Origin: Parietaria judaica
Lineage: Eukaryota; Streptophyta; Magnoliopsida; Rosales; Urticaceae
DNA length: 64,000 nt
Reading direction: 5' to 3'
Assembly (NCBI GenBank): GCA_954871525.1
Contig: OX940864.1
Span: forward strand, 15,432,001-15,496,000
Part shown: positions 1 to 10,705 of the stretch, one piece after another
How the letters are laid out: each line of letters begins with the position of its first letter
Position numbering within the stretch: the first letter of the stretch is position 1
Notes under the pieces: generated by a model
Told to the model about the DNA's origin: nothing
Databases searched by the model: none
The model's input: the letters and a program-made list of their open reading frames with translations, nothing else
Program-made: the position numbers and the translations under genes

Positions 1-159
1 TTAATAATTCGATCAAAATTTAAAAGGGTTTATAGCAATGCAAAACAACACACATGTATAATCATCACCATCAAACTTACAATCAAATCAATGAAACAAG
101 ATTATAATCATCATCATAATATATATATATATATATACAGTACTGTATATATAGAACAC

Positions 160-318
160 CTGTTGTGGAGAAGCATCGTGATCATCATCGTCTTGAAAGA
201 GATTAACTTCGACATCTTTCCTTGGTGGTGGACGGTTATAAGAGTGGACATTTCCGATGAACAAAACGACGCAGTTTAAGGCCACTAACAATTTCCAAAG
301 CCTCAATTTGGATCCCAT
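160..318 (-). CDS. PAP: Purple acid phosphatase, first coding exon (gene continues beyond left edge)
   Basis: Secreted metallophosphoesterase of the plant PAP18/20/21/22 type; only exon 1 (53 codons) is inside the window. Residues 1-26 form a signal peptide (charged start, then a hydrophobic stretch ending near NVHS). The family-typical YNRPPPRK follows, and the exon ends in SPQQ at a CAG/GTGTT donor (159-158 on the minus strand). The complete PAP at 26138 ends its first exon at exactly the same place (DPQQ, phase 0), which is the main support. Between RPPP and PQQ there is an acidic insert with four consecutive Asp. No exon 2 (VHISLVG-like) is present in positions 1-159, so the intron leaves the window. 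The metal-binding motifs cannot be checked. Confidence 0.75.
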
Positions 319-321
319 TTT

Positions 322-352
322 CTCTTCTTCTTCTTCTTCTTCTTCTTCTTTT
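322..352. repeat. (CTT)n microsatellite in PAP 5' leader
   Basis: About ten uninterrupted CTT units directly upstream of the minus-strand PAP start codon. On the transcript this is a GAA-rich 5' UTR tract. Confidence 0.85.
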
Positions 353-1914
353 GATGATTAATTTTCTGGGTTTTATCGGCAGTTATATTTGGAGAGAAGA
401 AGAGAAGAAAAGAAAAAAAAAAATATTAATAAAAGAGGACTAAATTTGAAATCCTCTTCACATGATTTCTTTCCTTTGGTTTGATATATACACACACAAA
501 CATGAATTGATAGCTGTCGGACTCGGATTATAAACATAAATGTGTGTATATGTGTATATGATCTCATGCATTATCTCGTGGTGAGTGTGTATGGTTATAA
601 CGTTAAAGACATATAGAGCCAGGGGAAACGTGGCTTGTGACCCGTTACGACACGTGTTAATGTGATGTTGGAGGTGGTTATTTGCTCAATTGCTTGCTTG
701 TATAGTATCAATCTTTTATTCGGTATTAATTTAAGGATAATTTAAGGAAAAAAAAAAGTATTACAAACGTGAAATTTTTTTATTGAAAATATAATTTATA
801 ACTTGAAATGCATCACGAATCATAAGTTTGATTCGCTTTGGAAACAAGATATATTGACTAATATTAGATTTGAAAGATATATTGACTAATTTTAGTTTCC
901 TAAAAAAGTATGATCTACATTTCAATCCTTGAAAATTGATCACCATATTGAGGATGATATCTACATCATATTGAATTTCCCAAATTTCTATTTTTTCGTT
1001 ACTAGGCATTTAATGCCTAACTGTTGTCGGGGACGACCTAGCTCCGCACACAAGACAAAACACAAAACATAGACGGGTACTACTCGAAGTAGATGCGATT
1101 GGAACGAGCACTAATGAATTTGGATTCAATTTACGTAAACACGATTAAATAGTAGTTGAACATGATACGAACACGGTAATATTCAATTAGTTATGATTTC
1201 ATAAACATTTTATGTATTTTATTGTGTCATAAACAATTTTAAAATTGATTATATGTTAAATTTTATGTTATTTATATTTATGAATTATATTGCGCAATTA
1301 ATGTCATATATATAATATTGTGAAATAATTTTAATTTATTAATTAAAAACACCCTAATTTTAATTCATCAGAAAAATTTGTTGAAGCTGCTACTCATTCT
1401 TCATAGAGCTTTTAAATTTATATATTTTCCGAGACTCGCACTTCTGAGAGAAAGAGAGAGTATTTGGCAATCTCTTTGAACACCCGTTCGAAAAGTCAGT
1501 CCGCCCACGAGTTGTGGGCCGATCTTCCTAAACTATAAGGGGCTGAGTGGTCGATTCCGTGAGGCGGTTTAGGAAATAACTGGGATGGACTTGATTGAAA
1601 AACATGTCCAATTAGAGAGGATCCAAAAGCTTGGTTATTCTAGTACGCATTAATTCTTTTATCCAGAGAGAATTATATGTGAATAAAATAAATAAATAAA
1701 TAAATAAATAAAAAGGTTAAATTAGGTTTTCTCATTGACATGTGAAACTCAAGACTACACGAAACCTCAATTTGTTTCCCCAAAGCTACTTTCTCATAGC
1801 TGAATTCTGTTTTTTTAAAAAGAAATATAATACACAGTATATACACAAGAATACTATACTATAAGGTTAAACAACACCACCTTTAGATTGACCCTAAATT
1901 ATATAATTTTTAAA

Positions 1915-1945
<31 letters not shown>

Positions 1946-2145
1946 TGTAGAAGTTCTGTAATTAACTTCTCCTAAAGAATTTGACTTAGAATATAAGTAC
2001 CCATACTTCTAAAAAATTCATCATTGTTGATTGAAAAAAAATATGCAATCATAAACTATTTTTTTAAGCTTCATGTAACGAAAGATGAACTTTATAAGCT
2101 TGTCTAATTTAATTTGGAAATGGATAAGTGACAAAAGACTTCATC
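353..2145. other. PAP upstream region and AT-rich intergenic DNA
   Basis: No gene recognised. A TATA-like TATATATC (483-490 read on the minus strand) and a G-box CACGTG (651-656) lie 5' of the minus-strand PAP and could be promoter parts. An (AAAT)n tract near 1685-1710 and an (AT)n tract near 1919-1945 are simple repeats. A slightly GC-richer patch near 1490-1600 has no recognisable coding content. Confidence 0.5.
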
Positions 2146-2150
2146 ATTAT

Positions 2151-2927
2151 TGTATATGGCGATTTTCACCACCCCTTTCCAGTCATAAAGATAATCACCA
2201 AATAACAAATAAACAACAATAATTGATGAATATCTCTGTTTTATTATATTTTCCGAAAATGAGCTCGGTTTTCTTCCGTTGAATAGCTGGACAGATGAAG
2301 GATCATGAACCTCAACTCTCTCTATTTCCTTAGCCTTTTTTATTACAAGATTTCTTTCTCTCTTTTCGGGCCTTTTTTCTCCATTTTTTCCGAACCTTTA
2401 CAAATGAGGCTTATCTTGTCTTTTATAGAGTTTACAATGCCTTCCCCTCGCATCCTTCCCGCCTTTTTCTCTTTAATCATTCACTCTCTGGCGTGATTTG
2501 AGGGCAGCATGGTTAATCTTTGCTTTATGTCACTTCCGAGCAGGCTGCCGTTATGGGTAGGTGCGTCTCATTAAATGCGCATCTCGTCAGCTGTCATTCG
2601 GCTCTGCGAGCCTCGTCGCTGGTGTTCTCCTCGAGTGAGTAGGTCGGCTTCATTAAATGCACATCTCGTCAATGGTCATTTGACCCTGCACAATCATCAT
2701 GACGAAATTCCTCGTCGGGTGTGATGGGACGCTTCGTCGCAACTTGCTCTCGCGTGGCTGCGTCTCCTCGTGGATGAACCTCCTCGGGGGTATTCTTCAT
2801 CGGGGATGTTCCTCCTCGGGGATAATCCCCCTCGGGTGACGAACTTCCTCGCCTCCCCTCATGTCGTTTATAGACCAAACGACACGAGTTGTGTTGAGGA
2901 CGGATTTGACCAAATCCGACCTTAACA
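2151..2927 (-). repeat. 3' LTR of the 2151-11482 element
   Basis: 777 bp with TG...CA termini on both strands. It contains a minus-strand TATA box (CTCTATAAAAG, complement of about 2420-2430). The short ORFs inside it recur in the other LTR and are not genes. Confidence 0.92.
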
Positions 2928-2938
2928 GTTAGTCCCCC

Positions 2939-2968
2939 ATTTTATCAAGTGTATACACTTGGTAAAAT
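2939..2968. repeat. 30-bp palindrome beside the polypurine tract
   Basis: Two abutting 15-bp arms (2939-2953 and 2954-2968) are inverted copies with a single mismatch. They lie just inside the element's 3' LTR, next to the polypurine tract. Function unknown. Confidence 0.8.
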
Positions 2969-3604
2969 AAAGTATAACTATTTCGGAGATCGGCCCCAGC
3001 CGGCACTAGTTGGTTCCTGGTCGGCGATTGCTTCTTCGGCTCCTCGCGTGGTTATATTGCTAAGCCGCTTCCTTCCCTCGCAAAGCCTTCTTTACTTCCC
3101 TCCTTGTTGCGAGCCGGGTCCCTCGTCCGCGAAGGCTACCGTGACCTAAACGTCGTTGGCATCTTTGTCGAGAACCCTCCCTACTTACCTAAATTCTGTA
3201 AAAATACCGAAATATACGACTCGGAGGCAAAAGATGTAAACGTAAACATGCACTTTGTAAGTATAAAAATATAACTTTCCCGAAGAGACTCCTAGCGATG
3301 AAGATTTCTCAACGACGCTGAACGAGGAGTTCTCGCGAAGGTCCTTGTTAACGATCGAGGAAGCCCAACCCTCTTGCTTCTCCGGCCGTTGCTTGGTTCT
3401 GGGCCCCACCTCGGTTTGCTTTCCCAAAACTTGTCAGCCTCGAATCTCTCGCACGTCCCTTCATCATTGAATGCCCACCTCCTTTCGTATTCGAGTACTT
3501 GCAGGGATTTATAACGGGCCCTTGATACGAGCCGTCGATGAGTTAGCCAGCTTTAAATTTGGGCCGTTAGATCAAGACGCGCCTATCTATGCTTCTCCTC
3601 TTTC

Positions 3605-3611
3605 TATAAAT
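3605..3611 (+). promoter_or_regulatory. TATA box candidate for the antisense gene
   Basis: CTATAAATT lies about 130 bp upstream of the ATG at 3739 and is followed by a CT-rich leader. This arrangement looks like an ordinary plant core promoter and would give the antisense gene a start site independent of the LTRs. Sequence inspection only. Confidence 0.45.
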
Positions 3612-3738
3612 TCGAAGTTCATACCCACTTTCCCAAACGTTTTTCGTATTTTCAAGAACTCTCTCAAAGCTTCTTTTCCGTTGTTACCCTTATTCCCTCA
3701 TCTCCAAGCTTCTTCTCCCTTCTCCCTCAGACGCCCCG

Positions 3739-6700
3739 ATGGCTCCTTCCCGCTCCGGCCCGGTCTTTAAGACCCGAAGCCCCCCTTCCGTCATGACGGA
3801 AGAGGGTTTGAAGTTTATCGTCGACAACCATTCTGACTCAGAGCTCTGTTTTGCACGTCTCCCCCTCGAGGGTGAATTCGCCGACGAGCCTCAGAGCGAC
3901 TTCGTCTGCGTATACGAGTCGTTCTTCCGCGTCGTTGGTCTCCGCTTCCCGATGCCGCTCCTGGTCGTGGCGTTTCTCTACGCCTTTGGGGTTCCGATCG
4001 CTCAGGTGAGCCCCAACACCCTTCGCCTTCTCCTCTGCACACTCGCAATTGCATGTGAGCAGAAAGTGGAGCTTACGCTCGAGGACTTAATGCGCCTCTT
4101 CAAGGTCTCCTGTAATCCGAAGAATCTGGGTCGCTTTGCCATCTCTCATCGCGTCCGGCCGCACATTCTTCTGAACACGCCGTCGAACGAGTCTGGTTGG
4201 GAGAATAAGTATTTCTTCGTCCGCGTGGACAACTCCAACTTCGGTCCCCACCATGCTTTCCTACCGAGAGATTTGGTGCTCGAGGGAGTGGACCTCCCTC
4301 GATTTAAGCCCGAGGGGAATGAAGAGGCCAAGGCGCGGTTCAAAGACATCCATGCTGCTCTCCTTGCCAACCCCATGCGCGATTGGAGTAAGGACTTCGG
4401 GAATTTGCGGCTCGAGAAATCTGGGGTCTATCAGCTGGCCCGAATCAACGGGGCGCCCCCAGATACTCTCCTCCCGGAAGGTTTTCTTCGCGCTCCTGCT
4501 CCGGAGGGATCTCCCGTGGAGCGGAAGAAACCCGTTTCAAGGCCGAAGAAGAAAACTGAGGATAAAGTCATTGCCGCTAGGGACAACGGTCCCGTCGATC
4601 GGGATCGGGAGGCGCATAGACCGTCGAGGTCTCGAGCAGGATCCGACGCCCCTCGCTACATGGGGATCACCCCCCGAGAGGGCGGCTTCTCGAGTAAACG
4701 CCCTGTCGAGAATACTTGCGACGAGCGGCGAACAAGAACGAGGACGGAGTCCGTTGCCCGTTCCTCGCCAGATGCTTCCGGTTCCTCGAGGAGATCTCCT
4801 CGAGAAGAAGGCTCTTCGGGCAAGCGCCCCGCCGAGGAGGTGTGTGATGCTCCCTCCGCGAAGAAAGCGAAGGTTCCCGATTCGACCCCTGAGCTCGAAG
4901 CTGCTGGTCCGTCTCGAGGAACAGCGGAGGGAGCTCCGGGCACCGCGTCCGTCGATGGCACAGTGGGGAGGACGGGACTGGCGGCGGACGGGCGTGCGCG
5001 CCCCGCCGTGAAACCGCGGGAGAGACTGGAGTTTAACGACATCGAGCGTCTGGTCGTCGCGCCGAATGCTCCTCCTCCGCCCCCTTTGGGGGTTGAAAAT
5101 TCCATTCCTCCTTCCGCTCCGGGGGTCGCGACCCGGTTCTCCCCGTCACCGCCTCGAGGAATCCCCGGCGAAGCGACGCGGGACTTGGTCGCGGCCTCTA
5201 TGCCTCCGACTCAAACTTTGGTCAAAGAGACCCATGCTTCGAACGAGGGAGATACGGGGCCTGTTGGCGAGGAGGACGCCTCAGAGCAGATCCTCTTCGG
5301 GCCCGAGGAGGAGCAGTCCGGGGTGCACCCCGAGGTGAATCTCCCTGGCCCGAAGCTTCTTCCTGACGCGCCTGGTATCAAGGCCCTCGAGGGCTCATTG
5401 GTCCGGCCTTCTCCCGATTTTACCGGCGTCTCCGACTCGCAGGTACCTCTTATCATTCCTTCTAGAGTGTCGCTCAGATCAACGGGTGACTCGGCGCAGC
5501 CTTTACCCCGAGAGGGACCCCGATGAGGCACCTACCGGGTCGCCACGGGCCCAAGCCAGCCTCCCGGCCTTGCCGCCTCCGGGAGCACTTCCCGTGGCCG
5601 AAGCCTCTCACGGGCTCGTCGATCCTTCCAGCGATTCCGTGGACAGTTGTCGGCAGAGCTCACGTTAGTCCGGGGACAGTTTGAGGCTTCCGCCTGTGAC
5701 GGGCAGAGCTCACGTTAGTCCGGGGACAATTTGAGCAGTGAGTTGTCGGCAGAGCTCACGTTAGTCCGGGGACAGTTTAAGGCTTCCGCCCGTGACGGGC
5801 AGAAGTCCCAGGAGCAGGCTGAGAAGCTTTCCTCGGAGCTCGACGAAGCCACGTCTGCTTTGAAGTTGGAAATTTCGTTGCGCCGGGCCGCCGAGGCTGG
5901 GCTCGACGAAATCAAGTCCGCCTTGGAGTCGGAAAGCGCGTTGCGTCGGGCCGCAGAGGCTGAGCTCAACGAGACCAAGTCCACCTTGGAGTCGGAAGTC
6001 TCGTTGTGCCGGGCCGCTGAGGCTGAATTCGCGGAACAGCGAAACTCTTGCGTTGTTAAGGAGGCGGGCCTCTCCGATAAGCTCCGGCTTCAGGCTGAGT
6101 GCCTCGCTCAAATTGGCGAAGCCGTCGGCGTCTCGCCCGAACAGGAAGACCATCTGGCATCTCGAGTCGACGCCGTCCTGAGGAAGTTCGCCGAGGACTT
6201 AGAGGCCGCGCGAGCTGAGGCAGTTGAGGAACGTCACGGCCGAGAGCGCTTGTTCGAGGAGGCCCAAGCCAAGCTGGAGCGCCTCTCGGTGAAGTATGAT
6301 CTTCTCAATGAATCAATCAACGCTCACCGCTTGGCCGCCGCGTACCACGCCAACATTGTCTTGGTCGAGACAATCCCCCTGGCGGCAAAAGCCGAGGGCC
6401 TCGATACCCGCTTGCCCTCGTGGCGCAAAATCCGCGATAAGCACCGGGCCGTGGTAGAAGAGTTGGACAAGAAATCCGCCCGGAACCCTGACTCTCCACC
6501 GCTCTCCCCCTGCAAGCCGGCAGTCTCGGACTTTCGGAGACTTGAAAGCCTCGCCTCGGAGGGGGCCGTCCTTGGGTCTGCATCGCGCGATGGATCCGGC
6601 TCAAGCACCGAAACCCCGGCGCTCCCAGAGCCCACGGTATATGACGTTTTCTTGGAGCTTCCCTTTCAATTTCCCTCTCTTTTATTGTAAATTCCTCATT

Positions 6701-7950
6701 TTGTGGCTTTTTTCTGTAATCCAAGCATTTAAGCGAATTATCATATGAAATAAAGAAATCTTTCTCGGGTTACCTTTTCCTTTCGTCGTCAAGCTTTTTC
6801 CTACTACCGCCCTCGTATACTTGTCTCTCCCTTATCTCTCTTCTTGTCGGGCTTGCTTATTGTTTCTTCCGTATCTCCATTCTCTTTTTCCCTTCGCAGG
6901 CCGGAGGTGGTGCCGTTGCTCTTTGCCCCGACGCCTCTTCTCCCGGTGATGGAGGAGGTGAGGAGGGGGCCGGGGAACCTGGGCTTGCTCTTGCTCCGGC
7001 GAGGACTATATCGGGAAGCGACGATATTCCCCCCAAGACTACAGGGGCTAAGCTCGCCGAGTGTAGGGCGGAGCGTGATGAATATAGACGTCTCCTCGCT
7101 ATCGCCGAAGAGTCCCTCCTTGAGGAGCGACAGCGTTATCAGCGGTGCGAGGACACTCTCTCGGCGCAGCTCCGGCAAAAGAATGAGTATTTCAATCGAA
7201 TCGCCGATGCCATAAACTTGTCGCCCGGTCGGGAGGAGCAAATCTCCTTCCACGTCAAGACCGTGCTAAGGAAACTCGCCAAGGACCGTGATGCAGCCAG
7301 GAGCTGGGCAATAGAGGAGGAATTTTCCCGCTTACGCCTCTATCACCAAGCGGTTGACAAGCTAAAGCACGCCTCCGAGAGATTTGGTGCACTTGAAGGG
7401 ATTGCTCGTGTTCAGCGCCTGCTGGGCGGTGTGCTCTCGAACATCAAACTCGTCGAGGGATTACCTTCCCGCTCGACTGTTGGTGAGCTTCGAGCCAAAC
7501 TGCCAAGGTGGCGCAAGTTGGAGCAGGAATACCTGGCCGATTTGGCCAAGCTGGAGAGGAAAATCTCCGGTGCTACAAACTCTCCTCCGCTTTCCCCCTG
7601 TCTCCTTCCGAGTGTCGCTAGAGCGCGCTCGCCTGGTTTTGAGGTTCTTCCTTCCTCGTCGAGTACAGTATGAGGTAGCTTAGTTTAAATAATTTGTAGT
7701 TTTACCTCCTTTTGAGATCGGTCCCTCACTCTTGGCTCCTTCCTTGCAGGCTGACAGTGGAGTCAATGCGAGCCTCGCGGGTGCTTCTTCGAGTAAGCCC
7801 CCGGAGCTCCCCGCTGACCATCCTGCTTGCTTAATTGTGGACGACATCCTTCGTCGCGTCTGTGATACCATCATCGAGGAATGTGCCGACGCAGTCCTGG
7901 GTCAATATCCCATCGACGGTGCCGCTAGGCGAGAGGATCGGCCCCTGTGA
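3739..7950 (+). CDS. Antisense retroelement gene: gypsy-type transposon domain plus long coiled coil, spliced
   Basis: Multi-exon gene antisense to its host retroelement. Likely exons are 3739-5442 (ends CAG/GTACCT), about 5743-6636, 6900-7667 and 7750-7950. All junctions are phase 0 with GT/AG borders, giving roughly 1,190 aa. Residues about 25-230 resemble the plant 'putative gypsy type transposon' domain (Pfam PF04195 type). A Pro/Ser/Arg-rich linker with basic NLS-like clusters follows (KKPVSRPKKK, SAKKAKV). Exon 2 encodes a coiled coil with three 21-residue repeats (RRAAEA cores). Exons 2 and 3 then share a related module, from VSPEQED/LSPGREEQ to NPDSPPLSP/TNSPPLSP. The exon 2 acceptor is uncertain: 5647-5780 holds an imperfect 96-bp tandem duplication with an in-frame TAG at 5716-5718, and exon 1 read through hits TGA at 5524. 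The model needs splicing past both. Molecular role unknown. Confidence 0.6.
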
Positions 7951-8087
7951 GAGTTTATAATAGGTGTTTGCACTTGGGGTGTGAACGATGAATTATAAAC
8001 GATGATACCCTGCATTTCGTACTTTTGAAAATGAGCATATGATGATTTTCTTTTAAGAGTTTGCTCACAGTCTTTGAATTCATACGG

Positions 8088-8857
8088 GCTTGCTCGTCGC
8101 CCTTAGTCGTAAAAATATAATTTTTCTTTGCTCGGCACTCTCGCCGGCTCGGGCTTGCTCGGCGCCCTTAGCCGTAAAAATATAATTTTTCTTTGCTCGG
8201 CACTCTCGCCGGCTCGGGCTTGCTCGGTGCCCTTAGCCGTAAAGATATAATTTTTCTTTGCTCGGCGCTCTCGCCGTACCTCTTTTCCTTGGCACTTTCG
8301 CCGTAATTGTCTCTTGCGGGTATCACTATGTTTCATCGGGTACGAGCCGACTAATTCCCAGGACCCCATAGGCACTCTCGCCTTAGTTGTCTCTTGTGGG
8401 TATCGCTAGGTTTCGTTGGGTACGAGCCGACTAATTCCCAGGATCCCATAGGCACTCTCGCCTTGATTATCCCTTCCTCGGCACTCTTGCCGGCCCGGGC
8501 TTGCTCGGCGCCCTTAGCCGTATATGAATCTCGACATGTCTTGTCGGACCGGGTTTGCTCGGCACCCTTAGCCGTATATATGGATCTCGACATGTTTTGC
8601 CGGACCGGGTTTGCTTGGCACCCTTAGCCGTATATATGGATCTCGACATGTCTTGTCGGACCGGGTTTGCTCGGCACCCTTAGCCGTATATATGGATCTC
8701 GACATGTTTTGTCGGACCGGGTTTGCTTGGCACCCTTAGCCGTATATATGGATCTCGACATGTTTTGCCGGACCGGGTTTGCTCGGCACCCTTAGCCGTA
8801 TATATGGATCTCGACATGTTTTGCCGGACCGGGTTTGCTCGGCACCCTTAACCGTAT
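8088..8857. repeat. Three adjacent minisatellite blocks
   Basis: Block A (about 8090-8275) has three copies of a 65-bp unit containing GCCGTAAAAATATAATTT. Block B (about 8280-8460) has two copies of a unit of about 80 bp containing GAGCCGACTAATTCCCAGGA. Block C (about 8480-8857) has six copies of a 56-bp unit containing ATGGATCTCGACATG; its register marks fall at 8525, 8581, 8637, 8693, 8749 and 8805. All share CTCGG and CCCTTAGCCGTA elements, so they probably derive from one ancestral unit. They sit between the 3' ends of the two convergent cargo genes and do not look coding. Confidence 0.9.
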
Positions 8858-9181
8858 AATTAGTATATATTTTATTTATCACTATACTATATGCACATAT
8901 ATATGCTACTATATATACATTTTTTTTATGAATATCACGAAGATACTTTCCATCCTATTTGATACTATCGCTGAGCAGAGTTGCATACACACTTTGCCAA
9001 CTTTATAAACTTGCTCGCTCCTTAATAAACAAAAGAAAGACATACACACATGGACATTAAAAGAAAAAAAAAAACAAACCCAAACAAACTTCTACCACCT
9101 ATTATAATCTACTAACGGTTAAAAAGGTAGCCATCCCAATCCTCCCCTCGCGCCGAGCAGCGTATGAGCCTTACTCCGGGC

Positions 9182-10183
9182 TCACTCCTCTTCGACGATC
9201 AAGCAGGCTGACGACGCAATTTTCTCCATAGAGCTCCAGCTGGGGCGACCGAAGTTACATTCCGGGCAGAGGTCAGTGTACCACGTGGTACCGAGGATGT
9301 AGCACGACCTGCAAAAACCGCAAGCACGCCCATTTCGGCGTCGTCCAAAACACGGCGGGCGGACGGAGTCTCCTGCTTGAGTCCTCGTTGGCTTCTCGTA
9401 GACCAGGACATTCTTGTCGCACCGCCTGCAGAACTCCGTGTCGAGCAGACGACCGCGTGGGGCAGGCGCCTGCTGCTCGGGATAGTCGGCTGGATTCCCT
9501 GCCGCGAGCAGTGGGGGAAGGTCCTCAAGTTTGACCCTGGTTCCCTCCACGAGCCTGGGAAATAACCGGTTGACCCTCAAAAATTTTATCCCATGCTCGA
9601 TGGTGGATAAGTTGCTGACCACGTCGTCTAAGGTGATTCGGTGGCAGCGTGGCAGACATAGCTTTACGAGCATCGGGTTGCCCCGCATGATTGTCTCCAC
9701 CGCGGCATTGGTGACCTCTTCGCACTCGTACAGAGTCAAAGTTTCCATCTTCTCTTGAGACCTCCTTGCCAGCCTCAGGAGATCCTCGTCTATGATCCGC
9801 TCGTTCAACGGGCTGTAGATGCTGAGGTTGCACCACAGAAGGTTGTTTCCTCTAACCTCGTCGCGTAACGAGGTGCACACCATCTCCACTGCGAGGAGTT
9901 CCTGGGGCATAAGATACGGCTGGACCAGTTCCAACGCGGGGTGTGGTTCACCTGGGATCCTCGAATCCTCCTGATCCCGTTGGCTCTCTGTGGCGTCCTC
10001 CTCCATTGGACATGGCTCCCTGCTTTCCGGCCATTCCTCGTGCTTCCAGAAGTCCGCCATTTCGTGATCATCTCCTCCTCGTGCCCCCGTTGCGTCCCCC
10101 TTGGGCCATCCCCAGCCTTCATCCACGATCATTTCCGACCCGTCTGTGTGGCTTTGGCCAGCACCTCCTTCTCTGAGCGCCAT
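9182..10183 (-). CDS. SKIP14-like F-box protein carried inside the LTR element
   Basis: An intact intronless 333-aa ORF. F-box proteins act as substrate adaptors of SCF E3 ubiquitin ligases by binding SKP1. Here an F-box-like segment spans residues about 82-125 (HPALELVQPYLMPQELLAVE, then CTSLRDEV and LLWCNL). Leucine-rich-repeat-like strands cover about 128-205 (EKMETLTLYECEEVTNAAVE). A Cys-rich tail covers about 251-310 with paired Cys (FCRRC, CGFCRSC, LCPEC). This order, and segments such as LRDEVRGNNLLW and CDKNVLVYEKP, match what I know of plant SKIP14. The N-terminal ~80 residues are acidic and not conserved, and the ORF is shorter than a typical SKIP14 of about 450 aa. The start codon has good context (AAGATGGCG). 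The ORF reads in the element's sense direction and is the first ORF after the primer-binding site, where gag would normally be. I judge it a captured host gene; whether it is functional is unknown. Confidence 0.75.
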   Translation of the reverse strand: MALREGGAGQSHTDGSEMIVDEGWGWPKGDATGARGGDDHEMADFWKHEEWPESREPCPMEEDATESQRDQEDSRIPGEPHPALELVQPYLMPQELLAVEMVCTSLRDEVRGNNLLWCNLSIYSPLNERIIDEDLLRLARRSQEKMETLTLYECEEVTNAAVETIMRGNPMLVKLCLPRCHRITLDDVVSNLSTIEHGIKFLRVNRLFPRLVEGTRVKLEDLPPLLAAGNPADYPEQQAPAPRGRLLDTEFCRRCDKNVLVYEKPTRTQAGDSVRPPCFGRRRNGRACGFCRSCYILGTTWYTDLCPECNFGRPSWSSMEKIASSACLIVEEE

Positions 10184-10685
10184 CTTCTCCTCGTGTACTT
10201 TCTCGGCCTGTATCGCGAAAATACTAGCGAATGCTGGTTTCGGAGTAAGAAAGGAACTTTTACTTTCTGGGTCGAGAGAATGGTACTTATCTGGGAGTTA
10301 ACCGAGTTGGTTTCTATTTCCGCAGACTTGTTCTTGCTGATCCTCTCCAAACTTCCCATTTTATAACCGTTGATTGCCTCGCACGCAACTCTTCGTATTC
10401 TCTGTTTCGCTGTCACCTCACAACGCTTCGGGAGTTGCTCCGATTCATTGATATGCGTGCACTCCTTTTTCTGATTAACCGTCTATCAATCGGCTTCTCT
10501 TAAATGCAAGGAGTCCGTACGTCTCCCCTTCTTACGTCACTCATGCCCCTTGAGTTGCCTCCTTATGCTCTGCTCGCTATTTTCGCGCGCTCAGCCATCA
10601 CCTCAAGCACGTCGCTGACGACGGCGTCGTTTGATAACGTCATGCTCCTCCAAATTCTTGGCTGTGAGTTAGAAAGAAAACAAAG
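10184..10685 (-). other. Leader between primer-binding site and F-box ORF
   Basis: About 500 bp with no ORF of its own. It contains a TATA-like TTATAAAAT on the minus strand (10358-10366), about 175 bp upstream of the F-box ATG. That could be a captured host core promoter or chance. Confidence 0.5.
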
Positions 10686-10703
10686 CCCCTCGGTGGGCGC
10701 CAA
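10686..10703 (-). other. Primer-binding site
   Basis: Read on the minus strand, TTGGCGCCCACCGAGGGG begins two bases after the 5' LTR end. TGGCGCC matches the 3' end of tRNAs ending GGCGCCA and is the PBS type seen in Tat-like Ty3/gypsy elements. It fixes the orientation of the element. Confidence 0.8.
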
Positions 10704-10705
10704 AC

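Noticed and set aside
2305..2878. ORFs inside the LTRs (also 10860-11490)
   Set aside because: Present identically in both LTRs, not protein-like, and in the promoter/leader part of the repeat.
4253..5338. Other-frame and opposite-strand ORFs over 3.8-6.7 kb
   Set aside because: Shadows of the GC-rich antisense gene; Arg/Pro/Ser composition typical of off-frame reading.
8088..8857. CRISPR-like array
   Set aside because: Units are directly tandem without unique spacers, in a plant retroelement.
9377..10366. Plus-strand ORFs over the F-box gene
   Set aside because: No domain, overlap the minus-strand ORF that has clear family motifs.
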